DNA of 64,000 nt. Origin: Ignelater luminosus. Lineage: Eukaryota > Arthropoda > Insecta > Coleoptera > Elateridae. The notes under the pieces are model-generated. The model worked only from the letters and a program-made list of their open reading frames with translations. It was not told the DNA's origin and made no database searches. The translations under genes were made by a program, and so were the position numbers. The stretch is from positions 20,979 through 84,978 of the forward strand of contig VTPC01091044.1 of the NCBI GenBank assembly GCA_011009095.1. The letters are read 5' to 3'. Of the stretch, positions 48,463 through 60,192 are shown in pieces; within the stretch, counting starts at the first letter, position 1; every line of letters begins with the position of its first letter.

Positions 48463-48690
48463 CAGGGTGTACCATAACGTACTATACAAACTTCAAGAGG
48501 CGACTTCTAAGCATATTTTAAGAAAAAAAGTTTCTATTAACATGTGCCCAATTCTTTGTCGTTTACGAGATACAAGGTGTTAAGTCTTTAGAAAAATTGC
48601 TTTTTTTATTAAAAATCTTTAACTGCTTTTCTTAAAATATGGTCAGAAATCATTTCCTGAAGTTTGTGTAGCACATAATGATACATCCTG
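48463..48690. mobile_element. CAGGGTGT palindromic MITE, TA-flanked
   Basis: A 228-base element with arms of about 65-70 bases. The left arm starts CAGGGTGTACCATAACG. The complement of the right arm starts CAGGATGTATCATTATG, and both continue through ACAAACTTCA to CATATTTTAAG. TA flanks each side (48461-48462 and 48691-48692). The arms differ at about one base in four, so the insertion is old. It shares its first bases with the 10098-10374 element. Confidence 0.75.
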
Positions 48691-48692
48691 TA

Positions 48693-51600
48693 TAAGTAAC
48701 ATCTGCTCGGACATCAACACTGATCTGGTGAATGGTTGCATATGTAAGTTTCTTAGTTTTTGACTGAGAGTTTTTTTGTCAAGCCTGCAGCTATTCTTTT
48801 AAATGTCATTCATAGCTAACTTATTTGGAATATTTGATACAACCCCTACTGACTAAGTAACAAGCACTTTTTTATGTTTTTGTTAGTAGAAGCTTTCAAT
48901 TTGATTGACTTTTTTGATATCAACTAAATTAGATTAAAAGAAAACATTTATAAATCACCATAGTTTTTTATTAGATAAATTACATTAATATCTTACAAGT
49001 TTAATATCTTTGGTAATTTGAACAACAAAATTAGGGTCCATTCTTTTGATACTCTTAATTTCTAAAGTCAACAACTTACTCAGGGCTCAAAAGTAAGTTA
49101 TTAACTTCTATTGTTTGATTTTATAATAACAGTGTTATTTATTCTATTTTTTAATTTCAGTTTCAAACACACATTTTAAATTTATATAAGGCTTCTTTTT
49201 ACAATTTATTTTATATCTGTTTATTAAATTAGAACAAAATTTATTTGTAAAAAATATTGTATTGGTAATCTTTTTGTTTTCGTGTTAGGGAAGCACAGTC
49301 TATATATCTTTTCTTTGTTTTGATATTTTATATTTGATTTTTAAGTATAAAAATATTCCAGGCATTCCTAATCTTACTGCACACATTATTATCTAAAGAA
49401 ATCGTAATAAAAATTGAATAATATGGGTGTTACAAAAATGATTAACAATATTTTATGATTGTACTTCACATTTATGACTTATATTGTAGGTAATTAATAA
49501 TAATGTGACAACTGTTACAAACATTCAATAATTTTACCTATAGTAATAAATTATGGTACCTAATGGTTTTCAACTACTATAATTATTATTGCAGTAAAGT
49601 CACAGATATGCTTCTAAAGTTAAAATTGTATATAGACTGAATGTTGATTTAAACTTATAATGATGATATAATTCGCTGTACTATAATATAATCTTTTTAC
49701 TAATAACACTCTTTATAAGTAAATATAATTTTTTTCAATTTGGTACAAAATGTCAAGATATTGGTCATTTTTTGCAAGAATTAGGTTCGATACCCAAAAT
49801 GATTTTCTAAGCACTAGTTGTGCTTTTTTATGGGATGATACAGGTAATATTAGAGGTACAGAAGGTGTAATATTTACAGATAAGCTAAAATATGCTTTTG
49901 ATGCTTCTTTTATAATTATTATATTTAATGATGATAAAAATCATAAATTTATGTTAATGCTTGTGGTTTTAAATGAATTAAATCGATTTTTAATTTAAAA
50001 TTGATGATGTCAATAAATTTTTAAATTTTTTGTAAATTATACCACCGAATAGTTTCCTGAGTGCAAATAAGGAATTCAAAGCATATTAGAAGCAGCAAGC
50101 CCTAAATAATAACACAACTTTTTGATTGTATTCCTTGTGTATTAATGAATGTAAAGTAACTTCTTATCACACAATACAGTTTGCAATAAGTTAAAGAGGT
50201 CAACTGATCACTCCGATAGATTCACTTCTAATTATAACATTATGTGTTACATGAAACATAAATCACAATCTGCTATCTAGAGATAGATGAATAGCAAATA
50301 TCTGAAGTTGGAAACTGTTAGATAAGTATATAGAGGATAATAATTCAAATAATTTTGGTTTATTTGTGACAGTTTAACAGATCAAACTTTAAATGTCCAT
50401 TACTTGTTGATATGGAGCAAAATTAATGTTACATATTACTACAAACTTTCCCCTTTCAACTAATGTACTACCTACATAGATAACATTTGACTTTTATTCC
50501 TAGATTATAAGTTTAATTATGTTATTGTACAAATTCATTTGGAAAACATAAATCATGAATTGATACAATATTTATAGAGTCTAATAAAGCAGCAAATTCA
50601 AAAAAGTACTGATTGATATATCTAGTCGAAGTAATTTTTGATTGGAAAATTCCTGGCTTTCACAGTTCTCAGTAAATTTTTAAAATGTAGCATAAACATT
50701 AATCAAAGAGTCATACTATTTACAAGCAATTTATGTAGTATCATATTATTTAATGAAAAACAATGCTAATAAATGCAGCATTTAATTTTCGGTAGTCTAC
50801 TACAACTCTCAGTTTTGTATACACGACACAATGATTAACAACTATTAAGACCAAGAGCTGTGAGTTATTTCTTCCATAGCATACTTGCAAATAAACAATA
50901 AATTAAACGAACAATCAAAAAATGTATGATGTAAATAGGAAGAATGCAGATTGCTGTAGGTGATTCAGCTGGGTAATTTGCTCAAAGTTAAAAGATTCAG
51001 AATCTAAGGTTTTACAACAGGAAAAATTACTGCGGCGGTAAAAAAATACAAGCAAATTTTTGGCAGAAATATTTCCTGTAGAAAGGCAACATTTTAAAAA
51101 TTCCAAAACGAATAGAATTCTTAAGTTTTTAGAATAAATAAATAGTAATGATTCCTCAGCTGATCAGTTTTACAAGTAAAAGTCATACATTTAAATAACT
51201 CATTTATATGGACTTGTAAAAAACGTCTCACGAAACCAAACCTTCCAAAGCAGCTTGCGAATAGCGACATTAACTTTCGATAATCTACTACTATTAGTCA
51301 TTTTGTTTTTTCCCTAATAATTCTTTTGAAAGATAATGACTAGAATCATGAGATATAATTAGATTTTAAAGCTCACTTCTCATTTATTATCATGTTTAAA
51401 AAATTCCAGCTTACAATTTTGTAAAATTTAATAAAACGTTCAAAATCTACCTGGTTTCAAGATTACTACATTTTCCTATATTTTACGAGAGCATATTTTT
51501 CCGACCACATTTTAAATAAGAAAGACTACCTTTGCGAATATAAAATCAATCAATATGATTCGCTTTGAAGTATACTTTTATAAATAATGTCAATGTAAAG

Positions 51601-52217
51601 GACTAAAGCGAAACTTCAAAATAAAGTGTGCATAAATAATATAAGAACATTTGTAATTTATAAAATATGAAAGCTTTGAATACTGATATGAATTCCTAGA
51701 GGAGTCTTTACATTTTGTTTCAAGTCAGCTAGAGCAAGTTTAATGTAATTTTACTTGAAACGCTTTTTGTATTAACTGAAAACCTTTTATAAGAGAGAAG
51801 GAAGGGGAAGCAGCCGCAACAAACCGCAAGCATTAACTAGTCACATCATTAATAATTTAGCTTTTTCTGAAAATACATTCTCCCTGTTCCTTAACACATC
51901 AATATTTATATTAAATACAATAGAAGGAGGAAATTACATTAGAAAATTTATACCCGTTTTCTTTGTTTTAATATTTAACTAGCCTAAGTTGAAGTACAAC
52001 CCTGCGAATATTTTTTTAAAACAAAATTCAGGGCACTAACACTCCATAAATGTCTAATAAAAGAAAAATTGACTAAATCGCGCGATCTCTTGTCGTCGGA
52101 TCAATCACACTGAAAAGTAACACTTCTAGCACCAGAAGCAACAGCAGTTGCAGCAACAGTTGCTGCAAGTCTCGCAGCAGTTGGACGTTCCGTCGACAAG
52201 ACATCACTATGCCTACA
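48693..52217. other. Very AT-rich region and receptor 3' UTR
   Basis: From 48.9 to 51.9 kb the sequence is extremely AT-rich with no recognisable gene. An 82-codon plus-strand frame at 49750-49998 (MSRYWSFFARIRFD...) has an ATG but no family, intron or signal that I recognise. The part just below 52218 must be the 3' untranslated region of the minus-strand serotonin receptor; its polyadenylation site is not clear. Confidence 0.45.
52148..52168. repeat. Perfect CAG/CTG-rich palindrome in 3' UTR
   Basis: TTGCAGCAAC and its exact complement GTTGCTGCAA are separated by one base. It lies about 50 bases past the receptor stop codon in CAG-rich sequence. Confidence 0.6.
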
Positions 52218-53109
52218 TCATTGAAAATGCCTTATACCTAAATTTCTATTCCTTCGGCGTGCGTAATTTTTACCGAACAGTATTTTCTTAAACGCATGTC
52301 GAAATTCCGGACTAAATATTGTATATATTATAGGATTTAGAGTAGAATTAAAATATCCTAACCATAAGAACAACGATATTATATATCCTTTAAATAAGTC
52401 TTTGTATATAGGCAATAACACGGCCATGATAAAAAATGGTAACCAACAAATCACAAAGGCTCCCGTTATTATAGCCAAAGTTTTTGCAGCCTTTCTCTCT
52501 CGTTTTGAGTCCGCTGAGTCTTTTTTTCTTTTAACCGCATAATATTGCGGCTGGTAACTCATACCACCACAGTCTGTAGTTGTAGGTTCTGGTTCTAAAC
52601 CATTAGGAAAAGAAGTCTTCTCCGGGCTTGTGTTGTTAGAGTTCGAAGAGACCGTAGTGAAGGCTGTTGTGGTTTCTGATATTGTTGGTAGAGGTCTTCC
52701 TATTATAGTAACTACAGCAGCAGCTATACCACCAGTACCACTTGCTGCGGCTAAACCGCCAGCAATTCCACCAGCAGCAGGATTCCTATTAGTACCGCCA
52801 GCAGTACCATAGGTAACCTGCCTTCTTCTAATCCTTTTTCTAGCCGTTTGGAATATTCTCCAATACAATATTAAAATTACCATTAATGGTAAATAAAACG
52901 ATGAGGACGTCGCAAATATTTGATAACCTATATCTTGGCTAACTATACATTTCTTATCTTCTAATCTACCATTCCACCCAGGATCTTTCCATCCCAGTAA
53001 CGGAGCTATGCACACGAGAAATGCGACGCACCATACTACAACTATCATCATTCCTATTCGTTTGGCTGTTCGATGATGAATGTAGTCTATATTCGTTACG
53101 GCCCAATAT
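52218..53109 (-). CDS. 5-HT1: 5-HT1-type serotonin receptor, last coding exon
   Basis: The C-terminal 296 residues of a class A amine GPCR, one open exon. It starts at 53109 with A-TAT-TGG, so two bases from the previous exon complete the Arg of DRY: the receptor continues YWAVTNIDYIHHRTAKRIG. Then come TM4 (MIVVVWCVAFLVCIAPLLGW), an extracellular loop with the disulphide Cys (KKCIVSQ), TM5 (FATSSSFYLPLMVILILYW) with serines expected to contact the amine, and RKRIRRR. A ~120-residue third loop rich in Gly, Ala, Ser and Thr leads to KRERKAAKTLAI, then TM6 with CWLPFF, TM7 with NSTLNPIIYTIF, and a short basic tail. The WKDPxW, VSQDIGYQIFAT and ILYWRIFQTARKR motifs match insect 5-HT1A/1B-type, Gi-coupled receptors rather than 5-HT7 or 5-HT2. 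TM1-TM3 are encoded beyond the window. Confidence 0.9.
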
Positions 53110-56100
53110 CTGGAAGAACAGATGACAAATTAGATTTGTGATTAGCTTTTTTAAAACAACAATTATAAGAATCTTAATAATGGAATTAATCTAAAGTTAA
53201 CATTTTCTGCTTTTAAGACTAACAAGATAAAGAAATTTCCTAACTTAAACCGGTAATGGAGTTTTTAATGAAGCGAAAACAATTTTAAAGTTTTAACAGT
53301 TTTAATAAAATTTCTCCAGTGACGTAATACACTTTTAGTTTACGTGTGTATAATTTATATCAAAAGTAGGAGTGTTGGTTATATTTAATATGTAGATTTG
53401 TAGACTAAATTAGTTTCGTACGTGCTCTAACATTCGAACCTGCAGATTCTCATTTGGTAAAATTTCTGCACTAATTCTGTATAGCTGTATAAATATAAGA
53501 TACCTAGTTTTACTCTTGGCACGTTATTATAATTATTGTAAAGGTGCATGAAATGATTATTTAAATAAATATATTTAAATCATAGTTGCTTCGTCAACAT
53601 TAAAAGAAAGAATATCACAATAATTAAAGTTGATAAAAGCTGTATAAAAACGTTCCTCTAAGCAGTCTTTCACTTGTTGAAACGATTACCAAAATGTATA
53701 ACAATTTAAATATCTGAACTCATGACAAATAGAATTACAGACATTCAGAAAATTCGGGCATTCAAGTTCAAGGGCCCAAAGTACTATACAATGCATGATG
53801 AAAGCCCGTTGTAGAATTCTCTTGTTAAATAAATAAAAACCCGAAATACGAAACAGCGACATTCCAAGAACTCACGTCTAGCAATAACTCTAGATGAGAT
53901 CAAGCCACCTCAAAGCTACATATCAAGTTATCTGTACGTATTAAACATGCAGAATAGAATACGTTCTATAGAAATTTCTAATGTGTTTCGTTTCTTTATT
54001 TTGTCTAGCAGATGCTTTAGTATTCTTAGCTTACATAAACATCTAGAGCAAAAAAGAATTGTTAGAAACATAATCATTGCAGAGGAAAATGTTTTAAATT
54101 TTCGATTCAGTAGTTTATGAAGACGAAATTAAAGGTACAAGATTTAAAAGTTGTTTTATCATTGATAAACAAAACACGTAATACTTAGTTAAGAATTATG
54201 ACACCTAAGACATGCTATAAAAATGAAACTCTCTTAGATAAAAATTAAAGAACGAATGGCTATAGTTCTATAAAACACCAAAGTTTTCTAGAGCTTGCGG
54301 TTTGTTTGCTTTGTTGACATCAAAACACTCATTTAGTCAATATGCAAGTTTTAATAATTCATCTCATAGATGAAGAATAATATTTTCCTAAAACGGTTTT
54401 GCTGTCTTCTGTGATTTGTGTAGCAGGTCGCAGGGAGGAACGACCTGAACCTTACCTAACCTAACTCTACTTAGGCACTAGTAATGTGGAAGATAATCTA
54501 CGCCTGAATAATTTATAAGAGGTTAAGTAACAAAACTGCTTAAGTTGGACTTTGCCTACCGGAGTCTTGTATGTTTCCCTTTTATGCTTTCTTGGAAAAT
54601 CATTTGCCTCTTCCAACCACAATCCCGTTTCGCAACGTTGCAAAACCTTTATCTCTGTCATCGCTATCATTGGCCGCTACAGCCAATACATGTCCGTGTC
54701 GCAGGTGCTATGTCCGAGTCAACGCCTTTACCAGCCTGGGCCCTGAAACCTCTATGTACCCTAACTCCATCGCTTCTACCGCCAGCCGCACCTACAAGCA
54801 ACATCGCAGTCGACGTACTATGACGACCAATAACTACAACACACCCAGACATATCAACCGCACATTTTTCCCCGCGCTTCACACCATGATAATAAACGGT
54901 GACACCTTGTCTACTAGCTTCCTACACAGTAGAGGGTAGCATCCAAAATACAGCAAACACTCACTGCCGACGTATGTACGTCTGTCCAGCAGATTCCACC
55001 ATCACTACTCAGACGTTTCTAGAAAGTCTAAATGATCTTCTTCTGCCAGAATGGCCCGAAAACAAAATTGATGGCAGTCTGCATTAGTGTTGATATAAGG
55101 GCAAACAAACATCAGCGAACAAGAAGAGGAGATTATCGATAAAGTTTATTGTCCAAAACCTACCAAATTATTAAAAATAATATTCAATGGGACGACAGCA
55201 TTAAATGTGCTGCAACGCGAGAACAAAGCTACCAAACTCTAAGATATAGCTCAATAAAATCAATTAAAAAGTAGTTCGAGATAACCTAGATGGTGTTGGT
55301 CAAGCAGCTGCAGTATTCGTGTTGCATCGGGCAAACCACAACGAAAAACTTTTGAACTAACTTGCGCCATCAATGACAAGGGCATTGTCATTGAAAATGG
55401 TGTGCAAGACTAAAAAAAATTAAATATTGTTTCTAAGTTAGAAAGCCGAAATAGAACATGAAAAAAGTAAAAGCAAGAAACTATAGATCAAAAAAGGGTA
55501 AACAGGAATGAGCAGAAATGTAGGAAGACAATTAAAATCAACAAGAATGATGCTCATACAAGTGAAAAGAGTGACAAAATTTGCACGTGAGCAACTACAG
55601 AAAGAGGTACATGATGAAACAAGTAGATGACCCATTTGCCGGAATACGCAATCTTGGTAATGAAGAATTGATAATATAGAGTCGTATGGCCAATCAGCAG
55701 GAAAAGTTGGAAAAAGCTTTAGCAGCTGAAAAACTTAGAGATATCGGTAATGAGAAAATGAGAATCAATAGAGAGTGACCAAAAGTTTATTGAGTATTGA
55801 TTGGGATATTTGGTTACGGGAAGAGTGTTTACAGTCTCAATAATTCTAGCTAGTTAGAGTTAGGAAAGGGTTGTCTTGGCGATGGCTTTTGTTGAAATCT
55901 TCTACTATCCCTAACTATCTGAACCTTTCCCTACTCCTTTCCAAGCAAGCTTTTCCTTTCTTCTGATGTATACGTCAAGTGGGCTGCTCTCTTTGTTGCT
56001 GGTACAAGTATTTATTTTACGCGGTTAATATAAGGATCTCATGTCCGTGAGATCAGACCAAAACACTGATCAAACCTGAAGGTCTCAGTAAAGTGTTCGC

Positions 56101-59100
56101 TACAAGATGCAGCGTCTATTATTATGAGCAACTTTGTTCATTGGGTATGGCCTTAATAACAATAAATATTTTAGACAAAAGAAAATTTTAAATTCATATG
56201 GTTTGAAAAAGAAACTTATTTAGTATATCACACAACCTGCAAGGTATCAAGGGTTATAATTTATTATCAGTTAGATGTATCTGTCAAAACTATTTCTACT
56301 CTAAGAGTGATAAAGTAAAAATAAAAGTAATTTTGAAATTCTTGAATTTTGTTTAACAAACAAAAATACCAATCTACATAAAATTACATTTTTTCCTAGA
56401 GATTTATATTTTTGCATTTTTATAACAAATGGTGAGTTGTAAAATTCAATGAACTTTTAAAGGAGGGCTATAGTAGATACTTCTAGTGTTCTTGGGATAT
56501 TCCAAAGAGATAAGAAAAAAGAATAAAATACATAAGATAGAATAAAAAATCTGTTTCCTAAAGTTGTTGTACTAAAAAGAAAACCTTCCTGAAAATCTTC
56601 TGTCATAAAACCTAAAAAAAAGTTAAACTTTATTATCGACATCTTTCTCTTTTCTCAAGAGAAACGTATATCACTTAGTTGTGAAAATAACTCGAAATAA
56701 TAAGAAAAGATGTCCCTTCGAAATCCCTTAGAAAATAATAGAATGTTATTTTTACAACATGAAATTTTTGTCGAGGCTTTTTATCCCTTGATATGCACAC
56801 GTATTCGCTTCGACGCGTGAATTTGTATTTTAATAAAAAACTTCCTCCATTGCCTAAACCACTACATAGTTTTATCAGATGTTAGACAAGGAAAACTATA
56901 ATTTCCGTGCTGGTGAAATTTAGCTTGAAATGTGTCTCAGGTCCATTGTAAAGAGCGGTGACCCGAACGTGTTTCTAGTCATCAGGATTTCAGAGTGTGT
57001 ATGAACACAGAACGAGCTTAATGTGGTCAAAGCCCGTCTGGTAACATGTGCTGACACTAGAGTGGATTAAAGTGTTACACTGGTGTATCGCGTTATATAC
57101 CTACTAGAACCTAATGTACTTGAAGAAAGAAACGATAACTCTGGTTGTTGAATTTCCACATTAATGCAAGTTTTACTTTTTTTCTTTTTTATTTTCACTC
57201 CTGAGTTAAATTAAAGTTGCAAATTAAAATGTCGTTTGCATGACATGAAAGAGATTGTATTTGTTTGAAGAAAATGAAAAGCAGGAACAATAAAGTGGCG
57301 TTATGAAAAAGAAGTTTCCTACTACATACAACAGCTAGATTAAAATGTGAGTCTAACGCTGATTTATGAAAGAAGTAGTGAGAATGAAAATTTAAAAATC
57401 TTTTTACCGAGACAGCATTGTTATACAGTACTAGTAGGTAACACAAATTACTATTTTATTTTAATATATATGGAATATACAGAGTGTCTCAAAACACACA
57501 AACAAACTTACAGGTCAGACTCCTTTTAAAGAGTCAAATATCTTATTGTGGTCATTTGGGAGGTATTGATACCTGAAGAGTGACAAACAATTCATAATGT
57601 ATGTATTTAAAGGTTTATCCTTTACAGTTAGTAGAAAATAATACGACTGTTCGATCAAAGCACTTCAAACGACATAAATCAACATACGTCATCACGAAAA
57701 AGTGATATAGTGGAGCTGTTAAGTATATATGCTAAAATCTTGTCATCATAATTATCTTTAACTATTTATTATTTTTTTGGTAATGAGTTTGGCTAGCGCA
57801 AGCTTCAACCACTGTCAAAGTAGTCAAATACTGCGTTTCAATGGATGATCACCTTAGATGAATTCTATAGGAATCTCAAAACGTGGCAAGCTCATCAAAA
57901 ATCAAAACATTAGCCTAAATAACTAGAAAGCAATAGGAACATCAAGATTACAATTAGTATAAGTCTGCTTGTCTGACTAAAAGTTTTGAGTTAGAAAAAG
58001 ACAGAGCTAGAACGGTACAAAAATGTCAAAAAAAAAGAAAACTAGCTATTTCTTCTAAAAAAAAAACTTATTTAACCAGGAAGATTTACTTAAAACAAAA
58101 AAAAAACAGTTATTCTAAATGTCAAAAGTTGGCTTTACCTTAGCATTAAAAAACAAACAATCAAACAACTTAAAATCTCAACAGATCACTAATGAATATT
58201 AAAGAAGTCATGCATCCATTGTCTCGATTTAATTGCAATAAGCAACAAGAGATTGCTAAACAAACAAGCAAAATCAGAAATTAAAACGATTATTAATTGT
58301 GATTTATAAAAAATCTCCTTAAAAGTAGCATAAAAATCAGAAAATTTCTTTTAATTGTAGACAAGATCATAATTAGCTCACAATGGAAAACTACTGGGCG
58401 TTGCCCAATGTTTTTAATACTATCTAAGATTTCTCTGCTAAAAATTTAATTTAACTGTCATAACTTGTTATAAAACTAATAAAAGTGGTTGCATCAGCCG
58501 TATGTTACGTTAAAATGTTTCATTTCACCAAATAAATAGAAAAGGAAAAACTTAAGTACTTTCTTGGTAAGATAATCTGAATTTGCTCAAAACAAATTAA
58601 TTTAAACATTTAGAGACTTCTTTATAATTTTATTCTAAATCGTAAAAACACAATTTTTAAATAAACTAAATAGTAAAAACCATATTCTTAAACAAGGAGG
58701 ATTTCAAGATATTCTGCATTTTCAAATAGATTAAATATTGGTATTTTAAATAACTACGGAAGGCCCATCGCGGCTTACCAGTATCCAGGAACTTGAAACA
58801 ATTACTTGATAGCAAAAGCAAAATATGTTGTAAGAAGGTGGAAAATCCAAATGCATTAATTGTACAACGTACTCACAAAGTTCTAAGACAGTTTTTTAAT
58901 ACTTCACACCAGTACAAAAAAAAGGTTCTCATCATCATTTTTAAGATAAAAATTGTGTTAGTAAGCATTGTAAAATGCCGACCTACACAGTTAAATAGAT
59001 TAACGCCGAAATTACATATGTGATTAGACATGTTTTGTTGACTAACCCAAGTAATTGACGTCATAAAGACGTCATCTCCTTGCCGTATCTTGACGTGATT

Positions 59101-59304
59101 TAATATAACGTCTTTAGATGTTTACGAGAAGTTTATCGGTTGGTATTTTTACCGGATCATCATTTTATAATCAGCTGATGGTTGCTAACTAAAGCAGGTT
59201 AGGAATTTACAAAAATAAAAAGCTGCGGCTGTTTTGCACACAATATTAGAATTCCTAGACGCTGAGAAAAAAGAAATTGCGATTGCTGCTCAAAACGAGA
59301 ATTA
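53110..59304 (-). other. Probable upstream intron of the receptor
   Basis: The exon at 52218-53109 has a clear acceptor (TTCTTCCAG on the minus strand), and no exon encoding TM1-TM3 is visible to its right, so the intron probably runs out of the window (at least 10.9 kb). It contains a base-balanced relic block at 54.5-55.8 kb and an unpaired CAGAGTGTC terminus after TA at 57480. The rest is AT-rich and featureless. Confidence 0.5.
54440..55090. other. GC-richer block with overlapping open frames
   Basis: This block is clearly less AT-rich than its flanks and has open frames of 60-120 codons in all three plus-strand frames at once (54545-54939). None shows a known domain. It begins near a short CCTTACCTAACCTAACTC run, which resembles two units of the insect telomere repeat. 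It may be the 5' part of a decayed retroelement; I could not confirm this. Confidence 0.3.
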
Positions 59305-60190
59305 GGAGGGTCGTTTGAAAAGTCCGTGCAGAAATAAAATCTACTTATTTGTTTGGGGTAAACCTTTTTTATTTTTCAACATAGTCTCCTTTTAGGCTTA
59401 TACACTTCGTCCAACGCTGCTCTAGTTTGTTGATCCCTTTTGAATAATAAGATTTGTCCAAGTCTGAAAAATAGCCATTCGTTTCTGCAATCACCTCCTC
59501 GTTTGAATAAAATCTTTTTCCCGCCAGATATTTCTTCAAATTGGGGAACAAATAGTAGTCCGGGGAAGCCAAGTCTGGAGAATAGGGGAGATGTGAAACG
59601 AGTTGGAACCCTATTTCCATTAATTTTGCGACCACAACTGCTGAGGCGTGAGCTGGTGCGTTGTCGTGATGGAAAAGGACTTTTTTGTGGGCCAATCGTG
59701 GGCGTTTTTCTTGCAGCTCGAGATGCCTATAGCACTAGCAATCTCACTCACCTTCACTCTTCTGTGATCCATCACCATATCATGGATTTTATCAACGATT
59801 TCTGGAGTAGTAACCTCAACAGGGCGTCCAGAACGTTCAGCGTCATTTGTGCCCATATGGCCACTCCGAAAATTTTGAAACCACTTATAAACTGTTCTAA
59901 TCGAAGGTGCAGAGTCACCATAATGTTTATCAAGCTTCTCTTTAGTCTCCTGAGGCGTTTTGCCTTTCATAAAGTAATGTTTAATCAACACACGAAATTC
60001 TTTTTCGTCCATTTTTTGAAAATCACTCGACTTCCTCGATTCAAACGAATGCCAAACACAAAGAAATAGACCGATCTGGCTGAAACTTGGTGTGTGTTCT
60101 TCCAAGAAATGCTACTAACTAAACATAACCTCGATATGCACCAGTAGTGCCATCTCTCTGACTTTGCACGGACTTTTCAAACGACCCTCG
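59305..60190 (-). mobile_element. Internally deleted mariner (copy 3)
   Basis: An 886-base element with ~26-base inverted repeats (left GGAGGGTCGTTTGAAAAGTC, right its complement with one mismatch), flanked by TA at 59303-59304 and 60191-60192. A full copy would be about 1.3 kb, so about 400 bases are missing from the middle. Termini differ from the other two mariners. It is on the same strand as the serotonin receptor and probably lies in that gene's intron. Confidence 0.93.
59369..60012 (-). pseudogene. Mariner transposase with internal deletion
   Basis: Minus-strand start at the ATG 60012-60010 (MDEKEFRVLIKHYFMKG). The DNA-binding half is kept up to SEIASAIGISS near 59720. Sequence then jumps, with a frame change, to the C-terminal catalytic part (AHKKVLFHHDNAPAHASAVV) that ends GDYVEK at 59369. 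The deletion removes the region with the first catalytic aspartate (normally in xDETWIHH), so no active enzyme can be made. The second and third aspartates remain, in HHDNAPAH and YSPDLASPD; the latter shows SP where PS is usual. The remaining DNA-binding half could still encode a protein that binds its own ends, but nothing shows that it is expressed. Confidence 0.92.
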
Positions 60191-60192
60191 TA

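Noticed and set aside
49750-49998. 82-codon open frame as a small gene
   Set aside because: No domain, no splice or polyadenylation context and no signal peptide; an open frame of this size occurs by chance in a window this large.
54440-54480. CCTAACCTAA run as a telomere (TTAGG)n array
   Set aside because: Only two complete units are present in internal sequence; this is far too short for a telomeric or interstitial telomere array.
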